Positions 53,780-62,775 of a stretch of 64,000 nt of DNA are shown here, piece by piece. The DNA is taken from contig NZ_CP100128.1 of assembly GCF_024207115.1 (NCBI RefSeq), positions 3,162,001 to 3,226,000 of the forward strand, read 5' to 3'. The first letter of the stretch is position 1, and every line of letters starts with the position of its first letter. The position numbers were made by a program, and so were the translations under genes. The notes beneath the pieces were generated by a model that made no database searches, had not been told where the DNA came from, and saw only the letters and a program-made list of their open reading frames with translations. This stretch comes from Chromobacterium sp. IIBBL 290-4 (GTDB taxonomy: Bacteria; Pseudomonadota; Gammaproteobacteria; Burkholderiales; Chromobacteriaceae).

Positions 53780-54629
53780 CCTGCATTTTCATTCCCGCGC
53801 CTCGGACGGCGCGCTGACGCCGACCGAAGTGATAGACCGCGCCGCGGCGCGCGAGGCCAAGCCGGAGCTGCTGGCGCTGACCGACCACGATTGCACCGCC
53901 GGCCAGGAAGAGGCCGCCGCCGCGGCTTCGCGCCACGGCATTGCGTTCCTGAACGGCGTGGAGGTGTCCGTCACCTGGGGCCGGCATACGGTTCACATCC
54001 TCGGGCTGGGCATCGATCCGGAGCACGCCGCGCTGGCCGACGGCCTGAGACGGATACGCGAGGGCCGGCTGGAGCGCGCGCGGCAGATGGGCGATTCATT
54101 GGCCAAGATAGGCATTGAGGGCTGTTTCGAAGGAGCGATGCGCTGGTGCGACAATCCCGAGATGATCAGCCGCACCCATTTCGCCCGCCACCTGGTGGAC
54201 AGCGGCGCGGTGAAAGATGTGCGCGCCGTGTTTCGCAAATACATGACGCCGGGCAAGCCAGGCTATGTGGCGCATGAATGGGCCGGCCTGGAAGACGCGG
54301 TGGGCTGGATTGTGTCATCCGGCGGCATGGCCGTCATCGCGCATCCGGGCCGTTACGATATGGGCCGCACCTTGATCGAGCGGCTGATCCTGGACTTCAA
54401 GGCGGCGGGCGGCCAAGGCATAGAGGTGGCCAGCGGCAGCCATAGCCTGGACGATATGCACAAATTCGCCCTGCATGCGGACCGGCACGAGCTCTTCGCC
54501 AGCAGCGGCAGCGATTTCCACGCGCCGGGCGAGGGCGGCCGCGACGTAGGCTACACCGAAAGCCTGCCGCCGATTTGCCGGCCGATCTGGCAAGCGCTGG
54601 AGGCAAGAATACTCAGGCCGCAGGCCTGA
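53766..54629 (+). CDS. rnm: PHP-domain phosphoesterase/5'-3' exoribonuclease (YciV/RNase AM family)
   Basis: 287 aa. Metal ligands of the PHP fold are visible: DLHFHSRASDGALTP, LLALTDHDCTAG, GVEVSVTW, AVIAHPGRYDM, and SGSDFHAPGEGG. E. coli YciV (RNase AM, Rnm) of this family trims 5' ends of ribosomal RNAs and degrades short RNA or 3',5'-bisphosphonucleotides. The next gene is yciO, as in E. coli, which supports the assignment. GGAGGAGA precedes the ATG. Confidence 0.9.
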   Translation: MAGIDLHFHSRASDGALTPTEVIDRAAAREAKPELLALTDHDCTAGQEEAAAAASRHGIAFLNGVEVSVTWGRHTVHILGLGIDPEHAALADGLRRIREGRLERARQMGDSLAKIGIEGCFEGAMRWCDNPEMISRTHFARHLVDSGAVKDVRAVFRKYMTPGKPGYVAHEWAGLEDAVGWIVSSGGMAVIAHPGRYDMGRTLIERLILDFKAAGGQGIEVASGSHSLDDMHKFALHADRHELFASSGSDFHAPGEGGRDVGYTESLPPICRPIWQALEARILRPQA

Positions 54630-54648
54630 CCACAATAAGGACAAGAAC

Positions 54649-55272
54649 ATGGCGCAGTTTTTCATGATCCATCCCGATAATCCGCAGGCCAGGCTGATCC
54701 GCGAGGCGGTGAAGATCCTGCGCGAGGGCGGCGTGATCGTGTACCCCACCGATTCCTGTTATGCGCTGGGCTGCGCCTTGGGCGACAAGGCGGCGCTGGA
54801 GCGCATCCTGGACATCCGCGGCGTGGATCTGAAGCAGCGGATGATGACGCTGGTGTGCCATGACTTGTCCGAACTGGCCAATTACGCCAAGGTGGACAAT
54901 AGCCAGTTCCGCCTGCTGAAATCCGCCACGCCGGGCAGCTACACCTTCATCCTGCAGGCGACGCGCGAAGTGCCGCGCCGCACGCTGCACCCCAAGCGCT
55001 CCACCATAGGCCTGCGGGTGCCGGATCACAAAGTGGCGCTGGCCTTGTTGGAAGAGCTGGGCGAACCCATATTGTCCTGTACGCTGATGTTGCCGGGCGA
55101 TGCCGAGCCGCTGTCCGATCCTTATGAAATCCGCGAGCGGCTGGAGCATCTGGTTGAGGCGGTGATAGACGGCGGTTGGTGCGGCACCGAGCCGACCACG
55201 GTGATAGACATGACCGACGGCGTGGAGTTGATCCGCGCGGGCAAGGGCCCGCTGGCGCCGTTCGGCCTTTGA
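54649..55272 (+). CDS. yciO: YciO-family (Sua5/YrdC-like) protein
   Basis: 207 aa. The YrdC fold is seen from AVKILREGGVIVYPTDSCYA, LGCALGDKAALERIL, KQRMMTLVCHDLSEL and PGSYTFILQATREVPRR to STIGLRVPDH. Sua5/TsaC enzymes make threonylcarbamoyl-AMP for the t6A37 tRNA modification. YciO proteins are paralogues whose activity is weaker or different, and the canonical tsaC is probably elsewhere. The KQR motif is the YciO/Sua5 nucleotide contact. It starts 20 bp after the PHP gene. Confidence 0.9.
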   Translation: MAQFFMIHPDNPQARLIREAVKILREGGVIVYPTDSCYALGCALGDKAALERILDIRGVDLKQRMMTLVCHDLSELANYAKVDNSQFRLLKSATPGSYTFILQATREVPRRTLHPKRSTIGLRVPDHKVALALLEELGEPILSCTLMLPGDAEPLSDPYEIRERLEHLVEAVIDGGWCGTEPTTVIDMTDGVELIRAGKGPLAPFGL

Positions 55273-55296
55273 TTCGATGATATTGTTTAGGAAACC

Positions 55297-55938
55297 ATGC
55301 AGCAGCTTTCTTTGATCCAGCAACTGGCGGTATCGATACTGCCGATTCTGTTCGCCATCACCATCCCGGCCGGCGCGCAGGCTTTCATGGCCGACCGTCT
55401 GGGCGATCGCACCGCCTATATGACCGGCCGCCGCACTTTCAGCCCCCTCGCCCATATCGATCCCATCGGCTCCATCGTGCTGCCGCTGATAGGCGTGGCC
55501 ATGGGCGGCTTCATCATCGGCTGGCCCAAGTCGCTGCAGTTCAACGCCGGCGCCATGCGCAATCCGCGCACGGCCTTGGCCAAGGTGGCGGCGGTGACGC
55601 CGCTGGCCAATCTGGCGATGGCGCTGCTGTGGGCGGGCATGGTGCTCGCGTCCAGCCATCTGTCCGACTACTTCAGCGAACCGCTGCAGCTGATGGCGCT
55701 GATAGGCGTCAAGGTCAATGTGGCCTTGATGATCTTCACGCTGATTCCGCTGCCGCCGTTGCCGGGCGGCATCATCGTGCAAGCGCTGCTGCCGGCGCGC
55801 ATGGCCTGGCAGTTTTCCAAGGTGGAACCGTACAGTTTCTGGATTCTGCTGCTGTTGATGTTCAGCGGCGTTCTGGGCAAGGTGTTGCTGCCCTTGGTGC
55901 AGGCCATTGTGGTGTTGATTATCGGCGCGGTGCTGTAA
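55297..55938 (+). CDS. Catalytically dead site-2-protease-like membrane protein (M50 pseudoprotease)
   Basis: 213 aa with about five or six membrane helices, aligned along its length with the active M50 protein downstream. Where that protein has ITVHEAAHAYAARLFGD, this one has ITIPAGAQAFMADRLGD, so the zinc-binding HExxH is lost. Where the active protein has NLLPILPLDGGRIL, this one has TLIPLPPLPGGIIV, so the third ligand Asp is also lost. The fold markers HIDPIGSIVLPL and AAVTPLANLAMALL remain, and the gene is intact, so it is conserved as a non-enzymatic membrane protein. It may bind the partner or its substrates. Confidence 0.88.
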   Translation: MQQLSLIQQLAVSILPILFAITIPAGAQAFMADRLGDRTAYMTGRRTFSPLAHIDPIGSIVLPLIGVAMGGFIIGWPKSLQFNAGAMRNPRTALAKVAAVTPLANLAMALLWAGMVLASSHLSDYFSEPLQLMALIGVKVNVALMIFTLIPLPPLPGGIIVQALLPARMAWQFSKVEPYSFWILLLLMFSGVLGKVLLPLVQAIVVLIIGAVL

Positions 55939-56018
55939 CGCATGGTCCGCCATGGGCGGACGCATTGCCAAAACGGCGCCGGCCTGCCATCGTTTGTCAT
56001 CGGAATGCTAGGAGCGGG

Positions 56019-56666
56019 ATGATGGTGGATATGGATCTCTTGGTGCGGCAAGTCACGGTCTATGCGCTGCCGGTATTGCTGGCGATCACCGTGCACGAAG
56101 CCGCCCACGCCTACGCGGCGCGGCTGTTCGGCGACAATACCGCCTATCTGCAGGGGCGGATGACGCTGAATCCGCTCAAGCACATCGATCCCATAGGCAC
56201 GATCTTGCTGCCGCTGGTCTGTTTATGGGCCGGCGGCTTTGTGTTTGGCTGGGCCAAGCCGGTGCCGGTGAATTTCGGCGGCCTGCGCAAGCCGCGCCAG
56301 CATATGCGCTGGGTGGCCGCGGCGGGGCCGTTGGCCAATTTCGCCATGATGATAGCCTGGACGCTGTTGTTGAAGCTGGCGCTGGCCGGCACTGGCGGCG
56401 GCTATGGCGAGCCGCTGGCGCTGATGAGCAAGGCCGGCATCGCGATCAATCTGTCGCTGATGCTGTTGAATCTGCTGCCTATCCTGCCTTTGGACGGCGG
56501 CCGCATCCTGTACAGCCTGCTGCCGGCCGGCATGGCCTGGCGTTACGCCGCCACCGAGAACTACGGCATGGTGATTCTGATGGTGCTGATCGTCAGCGGC
56601 CTGCTCGGAACCATTCTGCAACCGTTTTATGTATTGATGTATCATCTGCTGCAATTGTTTTTCTAG
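56019..56666 (+). CDS. Site-2 protease family zinc metalloprotease (M50, rhomboid-like short form)
   Basis: 215 aa with about six membrane helices. The zinc site HEAAH is in ITVHEAAHAYAARLFGD and the third ligand Asp in LPILPLDGGRIL; HIDPIGTILLPL and GPLANFAMMI are family markers. It should cut membrane-embedded substrates, but it lacks PDZ or CBS domains, so the substrate is open. The ATG at 56019 has AGGAGCGGG upstream; a longer reading frame reaches back into the pseudoprotease gene. It is followed by an intrinsic terminator. Confidence 0.92.
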   Translation: MMVDMDLLVRQVTVYALPVLLAITVHEAAHAYAARLFGDNTAYLQGRMTLNPLKHIDPIGTILLPLVCLWAGGFVFGWAKPVPVNFGGLRKPRQHMRWVAAAGPLANFAMMIAWTLLLKLALAGTGGGYGEPLALMSKAGIAINLSLMLLNLLPILPLDGGRILYSLLPAGMAWRYAATENYGMVILMVLIVSGLLGTILQPFYVLMYHLLQLFF

Positions 56667-56683
56667 AACCCAGCGCGGGCCAG

Positions 56684-56709
56684 ACCGCCGGACAGACCGG
56701 CGGTTTTTC
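56684..56709 (+). terminator. Intrinsic terminator before trpS
   Basis: ACCGCCGG, loop ACAGA, CCGGCGGT, then TTTTT: an 8-bp perfect stem between the M50 protease gene and trpS. Confidence 0.88.
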
Positions 56710-56741
56710 ATTTCCCGCAGCCCATTCGAGAGCGTAATTCT

Positions 56742-57938
56742 ATGTCCGCCAACCGCATCCTTTCCGGCATGCGCCCAACCGGCAGCCTGCACCTTGGCCA
56801 TTACCACGGCGTGATCAAAAACTGGGTGGAGATGCAGCACAGCCATGAGTGTTTCTTCATGGTGGCCGATTGGCACGCGCTGACCACCAATTTCGACGAC
56901 GTCTCCATCATCGGCAAGTCCATCAACGAAATGGTGATCGACTGGCTGGCTTCGGGCGTCGATCCGGAAAAGTCCACCATCTTTGTGCAATCCAAGGTGC
57001 CGCAGCATGCCGAGCTGCATCTGGCGCTGTCCATGGTGACGCCGCTGGGCTGGCTGGAGCGCGTGCCCACCTATAAAGACCAGATGGAAAAGCTGAGCCA
57101 TAAGGACCTGACCACTTACGGCTTCCTCGGCTACCCGCTGCTGCAGGCGGCGGACATCCTGGTGTACAAGGCCGGCCTGGTGCCGGTGGGCGAAGACCAG
57201 GTGCCGCACATCGAATTGACCCGCGAAGTGGCGCGCCGCTTCAACCATATGTTCGGCCGCGAACCCAATTTCGAAGAGCTGGCCAAGGCGGCGGTGAAGA
57301 AAATCGGCAAGGCCGGCAAGTTGTTCGAGCAGCTGCGCAACCGCTATCTGCAAGATGGCGAAGTGGAAGCGCTGATGCAGGCGCGCGATATCCTGGCCGC
57401 CAGCCAGAACCTGGGCAATGCCGATCGCGAGCGCCTGTACGGCTGGCTGGAGAACAAGGGCAAGATCATTCTGCCCGAGTGCGAGGCCAAGCTGACCGCC
57501 GCCTCCAAGATGCCGGGCCTGGATGGCCAGAAGATGTCCAAGTCTTACGGCAACACCATCACCATGCGCGAAGCGCCGGAAACGGTGAGCAAGAAGATCC
57601 GCGGCATGCCCACCGACCCGGCCCGCGTGCGTCGCACCGACCCGGGCACGCCGGCCAAGTGCCCGGTATGGCAGCTGCACGAGGTGTACAGCAGCGATGA
57701 GACCAAGGAATGGGTGAAGGCGGGCTGTACCACCGCCGGCATCGGCTGTCTGGACTGCAAGCAGCCGGTGATCGACGCCGTGGTGCGAGAGCAGCAGCCG
57801 ATGTTCGAGCGCGCCGAGAAATACCTGGCCAATCCCAAGCTGGTCACCGAAATCCTGGCCGACGGCAACGCCCGCGCCGAAAAGGTGGCGCGCGAAACCA
57901 TGAACGACGTCCGCGCGGCGATGGGCTTGGGATATTGA
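56742..57938 (+). CDS. trpS: Tryptophanyl-tRNA synthetase
   Basis: 398 aa class-I synthetase. The HIGH equivalent is in RPTGSLHLGHYHGVI, the KMSKS loop in MPGLDGQKMSKSYGNTI, and tRNA/tryptophan-binding residues in TTYGFLGYPLLQAADILVYK and PVGEDQVPHIELTREVA. It is longer than the roughly 330-aa common form because of extra sequence around the KMSKS domain, as in many betaproteobacteria. A conserved Cys group (KCPVWQLH, GCLDCKQPV) in the C-terminal part may bind a metal. The gene stands alone between two terminators. Confidence 0.97.
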   Translation: MSANRILSGMRPTGSLHLGHYHGVIKNWVEMQHSHECFFMVADWHALTTNFDDVSIIGKSINEMVIDWLASGVDPEKSTIFVQSKVPQHAELHLALSMVTPLGWLERVPTYKDQMEKLSHKDLTTYGFLGYPLLQAADILVYKAGLVPVGEDQVPHIELTREVARRFNHMFGREPNFEELAKAAVKKIGKAGKLFEQLRNRYLQDGEVEALMQARDILAASQNLGNADRERLYGWLENKGKIILPECEAKLTAASKMPGLDGQKMSKSYGNTITMREAPETVSKKIRGMPTDPARVRRTDPGTPAKCPVWQLHEVYSSDETKEWVKAGCTTAGIGCLDCKQPVIDAVVREQQPMFERAEKYLANPKLVTEILADGNARAEKVARETMNDVRAAMGLGY

Positions 57939-57959
57939 TCCGGAACGATGTCGGATGTG

Positions 57960-57991
57960 AAAACCGGCTGCAAATCGCAGCCGGTTTTTTT
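57960..57991 (+). terminator. Intrinsic terminator of trpS
   Basis: AAAACCGGCTGC, loop AAATC, GCAGCCGGTTTT and further T: a 12-bp perfect stem 22 bp after the stop codon. Confidence 0.92.
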
Positions 57992-58108
57992 ATATGCGCC
58001 GCGGTGTTTTGGCCATGGCTTGGCATCAGAGCGCGGTAGTTTTGAGCATTTCAGCTCGCGTTTGTGTTTCGCGCCGGCCTGCAGTCGATACAACTGCCGA
58101 GGTGTCTG

Positions 58109-59434
58109 TCAACTCTCCCGCAGCAACTCCGACACCTCTTTCACGACCACTACCACATCGCGCGCGCCGCTGCGGATTTCGTGGATGGCGCCGCGGGCTT
58201 GGTCGGCGAGTTGCAGGCTGTTGCCGGCTAGCGCCTGCATCTGATTCATCGCCTCGATTGCGGAGAGGGAATCGTTTTGTATGCTCTGGACGATGCCGGA
58301 GATTTCGCCGGTTGATTGGCTGGTGCGCTCCGCCAGCTTTCTGACCTCGTCCGCCACCACCGCGAAGCCGCGGCCGGTTTCGCCGGCGCGCGCCGCCTCG
58401 ATGGCGGCGTTCAGCGCCAATAGATTGGTTTGATCTGCGATCTCGCTGATGGTGTTGACGATGCTGCCGATCTGCTTGGAGCTGTCGCCCAGTTTGGCCA
58501 GAATGCCGGAGGAGGCCTCCACGCTGCCGGCGACACGGTTGATCTCGCTGGCTGCCTGCTCCAACACTTCGCTGCCCTGGATGGACAGCTGCTCGGTGTT
58601 TTCCGAAGCTTGTACAGCGCTTTGCGCATTCTCTGCCTGTTGGCGCAGGCGTAGTTTTTGCGCGCTGATGTCATTTGCAAATTTGACTACTCGCACTGGC
58701 CGGCCATTAGGGTCTAGCACGGGGTTGTAGGTGGCTTGCAGCCAGACGGTGTCGCCATTTTTGCGTAAGCGGTGAAATTGCCCTTCAAGAAAGCGGCCTT
58801 GTCCAAGTTGCTGCCACAAGTGGCCATACTCAGTGCTATTGGCATAAGCTGCATCGCAAAGCATGCGATGATGTTTGCCGATTACATCGCCTCGTTGGTA
58901 GCCGAAAGCATGCAGGAAGTTTTCATTGACGTCGAGAATGTTGCCGTTCAGGTCGAACTCAATGCGCGCCATGGAGAAATCGATTGCGTGCCGCAAGGCC
59001 TTGCTGTCTTGCTCGGCATGCACTTGTGCCGTGATGTCGGTGGCGACCTTGATGACACCACTCACACGCCCGTCTGGGCCATGGATAGGTGAGTAGCTGG
59101 CTTCCAGCCAAACCTCCTCGCCGTTTTTGCGTATGCGTTGAATGTGGCCGGATTGGGGCTCTCCGCGGCCTAGTCTTTGCCAGAATGTTTGATAGTCGGA
59201 ACTGTTACGGAACTCAGAAGTGCAGAATATCCGGTGGTGTTGTCCTGCCAGTTCGTCTTCTCGGTACCCCATCGCTTTCAGAAAGTGCGCATTGGCGTGC
59301 TTGATGTCGCCGCTGGCGCTGAACTCGATGACTGCCATGGCGCTTTCTATCGCAGCTAGCCGAGCTTGTGCTTGGGCTAGCCCCAGGCGAGTGGCGTCGA
59401 GTTCACGAGTGAGATGGCGGTTAAAGAATGACAT
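58109..59434 (-). CDS. Soluble chemoreceptor with two PAS domains (BdlA-like)
   Basis: 441 aa, no membrane helix. Two similar PAS domains (about 20-140 and 143-262, with [15 protein letters not shown] and [15 protein letters not shown]) are followed by a chemoreceptor signalling domain (about 280-435). The CheA/CheW tip [20 protein letters not shown] and [18 protein letters not shown] are visible. The layout and length equal Pseudomonas BdlA, which senses redox or oxygen changes and triggers biofilm dispersal through c-di-GMP. The repeated HHR motifs after the PAS cores ([24 protein letters not shown]) are like those of Aer/BdlA-type haem- or FAD-binding PAS. Ligand binding here is not proven. 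Confidence 0.92.
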   Translation of the reverse strand: MSFFNRHLTRELDATRLGLAQAQARLAAIESAMAVIEFSASGDIKHANAHFLKAMGYREDELAGQHHRIFCTSEFRNSSDYQTFWQRLGRGEPQSGHIQRIRKNGEEVWLEASYSPIHGPDGRVSGVIKVATDITAQVHAEQDSKALRHAIDFSMARIEFDLNGNILDVNENFLHAFGYQRGDVIGKHHRMLCDAAYANSTEYGHLWQQLGQGRFLEGQFHRLRKNGDTVWLQATYNPVLDPNGRPVRVVKFANDISAQKLRLRQQAENAQSAVQASENTEQLSIQGSEVLEQAASEINRVAGSVEASSGILAKLGDSSKQIGSIVNTISEIADQTNLLALNAAIEAARAGETGRGFAVVADEVRKLAERTSQSTGEISGIVQSIQNDSLSAIEAMNQMQALAGNSLQLADQARGAIHEIRSGARDVVVVVKEVSELLRES

Positions 59435-59549
59435 GTGGCGCTCCTGGTAAAACGGAAGGGGATTGTCCCTTTATGAGGCAAATCGTACAAGGCTATGCTC
59501 GAAGTCTGAGTGGATCTGCTAGAGATCAGTATTGGTCATGAAATATAAA

Positions 59550-59572
59550 AACGCCCGGAAAATCCGGGCGTT
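59550..59572 (-). terminator. Intrinsic terminator of the TonB-dependent receptor gene
   Basis: AACGCCCGGA and TCCGGGCGTT form a 10-bp perfect stem with a 3-base loop. Read on the minus strand it is followed by TTTTTATATTT. Confidence 0.9.
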
Positions 59573-59593
59573 ATCTCTTCTGCTTGAGGCTTG

Positions 59594-62188
59594 TCAATCG
59601 AACTTGTACTGCGCCCCGACGATGAAGGCGCGGCCGGTCGGGTCGTATTGGCTGGAGTCGAAATACACGCCGCCATGAGCATCCCAGGGCGGGCGTTTGT
59701 TGGTCAGGTTTTCAATCGTCGCGGTCAGCGTCAGGCGTTTGAAGCCCTTGTAGCTGGCGCTGAGATTGAAGGTGTCCGATCCCTTGACGCTGGTCTGGTC
59801 GCTGTCGTCGTCGCGGGTAGCCTGGGTGTAGCCATTGGTGTGGAACCAGGTCAGCGTGCTGCTCCAGTCGCGAGCGTCCCAGTTGGCCGAGGTCTGGCCT
59901 TTCCAGCGCGGCAGCGCGCCGTGGATATTGCTGCCGGCGCCTTCCACTTCCGGGCCGTCCTTCTGCAGCGGTTTGCTGAACGACAGCAGGCGGCTCCACT
60001 GGCCGGCCAGCGTCAGCTTGCCGGCGGCGAATTTCCAGCTTTGCGACAGATCCAGATCAAAGCCCGAGGTGCTTTGCGCGTTCAGATTGATGAACTTTTG
60101 CGTCAGAGATTGCAGGCGGCCCTGGCTGTCGCGGCTGACTTGGCCGGGATAGGCTTGAGGGTTGCGGATGACGGTCGAGGGGTCCTCCAGGCCGATCACG
60201 TCTTTTTGGCGGATGCGGTAGTAGTCGACGCCTATGCTGGTGCTGGCGGTGGGGGAGAAGACAAAGCCCAGGTTCAGGTTGTCGGAGCGTTCCGGCTTGA
60301 TGGCGGGATTGGCGACCACCAGGTGGGTGAACGATACCGTCTGTCCCGGCGTGATCGGGTCGAACGGGTCTTTGGCGCTGCTGTAGCTCACCGCCGTGCT
60401 CTGGGTGATTTCCGGCAAGGACGGCGCGCGGAAACCCTTGGAGACCGAGCCGCGCAAGGTCAGGCTTTCCAGCGGTTGGTAACGCAGGCCCAGTTTGGGC
60501 GAGAAGGCGTTGCCGAAGTCGCTGTAGTGGTCGGCGCGGACGGCGGTGTTCAGCGACAGGTTTTTCAGCAGCGGCGCATTGAGTTCGGTGTAGGCGGCCT
60601 GGATCAGGTGCGAGCCATTGATCAAGTCCAGGGCCGGGCGCAGCTCGGTGCCGCTCAGCACCTGCGGCGAGGTGCCGGCGTTCATCACTTCGCGCCGCAG
60701 CTGGTAGCCGGCGGCGAAACCCAGCGGGCCGGCCGGCAGCTGCGCCAGCTCGGTGCTGGCGGTGGCGTCCAGGCTCATCACGCGATAGAAGGCCGGGCGC
60801 AGGGTGTTGATGCGCAGGCTGTCTTTCACAGCCTCGCTGTTCTTGGACGGGTCGGTGAAACTGTAGCCGCCGTTCTGCAGCAGGGCTTCATAGGCATAGC
60901 GATTGACGAAGTTGTAGGCATACTCGCGCAGCCGGCTGTCGGAATACAGGCCGGAGACATCCCAGTCCCACTTGTCGCCGCTGCCTTTTACGCCGGTCAA
61001 CAGGCGGCGGAAGGCGGTGGTGTCGGTTTTGTCGCGCTCGCCCTGGCCGAACAACACCGTGTTGAACGGCGTCGGCGCGGCGTTGGGATTGTCGGGATGG
61101 CCGACCGGCAGCGTGGTGCTGATCGGCGCCAGCCGCTGGTTGGCGGCGTCCCAGGCGCGCAAGGAGTTGGTCAGCGATAGCGGGCCGGCGAAAATGGCGC
61201 TGGCGTGGCTGGCGCCGTACAGGAATTCGGCATAGGCCTCGCTGGTGGCGTTGAGGCGATAGCTGCCATGCAAGGCGGCGTGATAGCGCTCGATCGCCGG
61301 CATCAGGGTGGAGTACTGCGCCGGGTTGTAGGCCCAGACTCGGCCTGTTTTCCCGGGATTCAGCGCGGCGTAGTCGGTGTCTTGCAGCGGACCTATCGCC
61401 TTGGGGAAGCGATTGGTGGGATCGGAGCCGTAATAGTTGGTGACGCTCCTCTCCAGATTGCCGCCGGGCAGACCGTGGAAATCATTGTCTTTCAGCCAGG
61501 AGACGTCGGTCTGGTCCAGCCGGTCGCGCTTTTGCGAGTCGAAAGCGAACCAGACGTTGTATCCATCCTTGTCCAGATCGCCGTGGCCGGCCAATAGATT
61601 GAATTTCTGCTGATTCTGCCCGGTGCTGCTGTCGCGGCTGAACTCCACGCCGGCTTCCGCGCCCTGGTAGTCGGGATACAGAATGATGTTGACCACGCCG
61701 GCGATGGCGTCCGAGCCGTAAATGGCGGAAGCGCCGTCTTTCAGGATTTCTATGCGCTTGACCGCCTTCAGCGGCAGCGCGTTGAGGTCGACGAAGGTTT
61801 CCTGCAATTCCTGAGCGGTGGCGTAGTTGGATACGCGCTTGCCGTTGACCAGCACCAGCGTATTGCGCTGGCCCAGGCCGCGCAGCGAAACGCCGGCGGT
61901 GCCGGCCGAAAAACTGCCGGTGACCTGTTCGTTGAAACTGTTGCCGCTGTTCACCGCCAGCGAGCGCAGCACGTCCGGCAAATCCGCCTTGCCGCTCTTG
62001 GCGATGTCGGCGGCGGTGATCACTTGCACCGGGTTGGATTTGGCTTTGGAGCTGGCGCGGATATTGCTGCCGGTGATGGTGACGCGCTCCAGCGAATTGT
62101 CGAGATTGTCGGTGTTGTCGGCGGCCAGGGCGGCGATAGGCAAAGCGGCGCCCAGCCCGGCTAGCAGCAGGGTGTGTTTGATCATCAC
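59594..62188 (-). CDS. TonB-dependent outer-membrane receptor
   Basis: 864 aa with signal peptide MIKHTLLLAGLGAALPIAAL and cleavage after ALA. Next comes the plug domain: ERVTITGSNIRASS as candidate TonB-contact region, VITAADIAKSGKADLPDVLR, GVSLRGLGQRNTLVLVNGKR and VKRIEILKDGASAIYGSDAI. The rest is a 22-strand-type barrel ending AFIVGAQYKFD. The SVNIRA-like GSNIRA start and the IAGVVNII plug motif are typical of the CirA/BtuB-like group that imports iron chelates, vitamin B12, or peptides and sugars. No partner transporter gene is nearby, so the ligand is not known. TGTATACA lies about 105 bp upstream and may be regulatory. Confidence 0.94.
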   Translation of the reverse strand: MMIKHTLLLAGLGAALPIAALAADNTDNLDNSLERVTITGSNIRASSKAKSNPVQVITAADIAKSGKADLPDVLRSLAVNSGNSFNEQVTGSFSAGTAGVSLRGLGQRNTLVLVNGKRVSNYATAQELQETFVDLNALPLKAVKRIEILKDGASAIYGSDAIAGVVNIILYPDYQGAEAGVEFSRDSSTGQNQQKFNLLAGHGDLDKDGYNVWFAFDSQKRDRLDQTDVSWLKDNDFHGLPGGNLERSVTNYYGSDPTNRFPKAIGPLQDTDYAALNPGKTGRVWAYNPAQYSTLMPAIERYHAALHGSYRLNATSEAYAEFLYGASHASAIFAGPLSLTNSLRAWDAANQRLAPISTTLPVGHPDNPNAAPTPFNTVLFGQGERDKTDTTAFRRLLTGVKGSGDKWDWDVSGLYSDSRLREYAYNFVNRYAYEALLQNGGYSFTDPSKNSEAVKDSLRINTLRPAFYRVMSLDATASTELAQLPAGPLGFAAGYQLRREVMNAGTSPQVLSGTELRPALDLINGSHLIQAAYTELNAPLLKNLSLNTAVRADHYSDFGNAFSPKLGLRYQPLESLTLRGSVSKGFRAPSLPEITQSTAVSYSSAKDPFDPITPGQTVSFTHLVVANPAIKPERSDNLNLGFVFSPTASTSIGVDYYRIRQKDVIGLEDPSTVIRNPQAYPGQVSRDSQGRLQSLTQKFINLNAQSTSGFDLDLSQSWKFAAGKLTLAGQWSRLLSFSKPLQKDGPEVEGAGSNIHGALPRWKGQTSANWDARDWSSTLTWFHTNGYTQATRDDDSDQTSVKGSDTFNLSASYKGFKRLTLTATIENLTNKRPPWDAHGGVYFDSSQYDPTGRAFIVGAQYKFD

Positions 62189-62458
62189 GGAACTTTCTAA
62201 TGGTTATCGGCTAAGGCGTGATCCGGCCTGGCGGTCTCTAAGTGAGCCAGGCAGGAGGCGACAGCGTGGTCTGTTTAGGCGGATTGCTCTTTGCATGCTG
62301 TATACAAAATACATAACAAGGTGAGCAAAATGTACCTATGCGAACGGATTATGTGAAATGAAAGATTTTTCTGAGCTAATTCGATCTGGCGATTTTCAAA
62401 ATCGAAAAGCATCGGGCGGGGCGGGCCGCGCGGAACGCGCAGCGCCGCGGGGAGAGGC

Positions 62459-62719
62459 TCAGTGTCCGGGACGCAGCGCTTCCATTTGCTGGCGCTGGGT
62501 TTCCATGCAGCTTTTCAAGGCTTGCGGGTTTTGCGCGCCCTGAATGCAGCTGATGGAGTTTTGCAGGATCTGGATGTGTTGATTGTGCAGCTGCAGCAGT
62601 TTGGCTTTCATTTCGGCGAAACGGGCTTCGCCTTGCTGGCGGCCATGCGGGGCGGAGGCTTGCGGCGCGGCGCCGGCCCATAGCGGGGCCAGCAGCAGCA
62701 AGCAGTAAATCCTTTTCAT
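62459..62719 (-). CDS. Small secreted protein of unknown function
   Basis: 86 aa from an ATG with AGGAG upstream. Signal peptide MKRIYCLLLLAPLWAGA with cleavage after AAP or ASA. The mature part is a single long helical stretch rich in Gln (AKLLQLHNQHIQILQNSISC) with two Cys that could bond. It follows flgA by 57 bp on the same strand, the place where flgM often stands, but it has a signal peptide and does not look like FlgM or FlgN. Function is unknown. Confidence 0.78.
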   Translation of the reverse strand: MKRIYCLLLLAPLWAGAAPQASAPHGRQQGEARFAEMKAKLLQLHNQHIQILQNSISCIQGAQNPQALKSCMETQRQQMEALRPGH

Positions 62720-62775
62720 CGTGGGCTCCTGGTTGGGGATGCCCCTTTGGTATACATCAGCCCCGCCTTGGCCGC

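Noticed and set aside
62459..62719. FlgM anti-sigma factor (expected behind flgA)
   Set aside because: The protein has a signal peptide and no FlgM-like C-terminal sigma-binding region.
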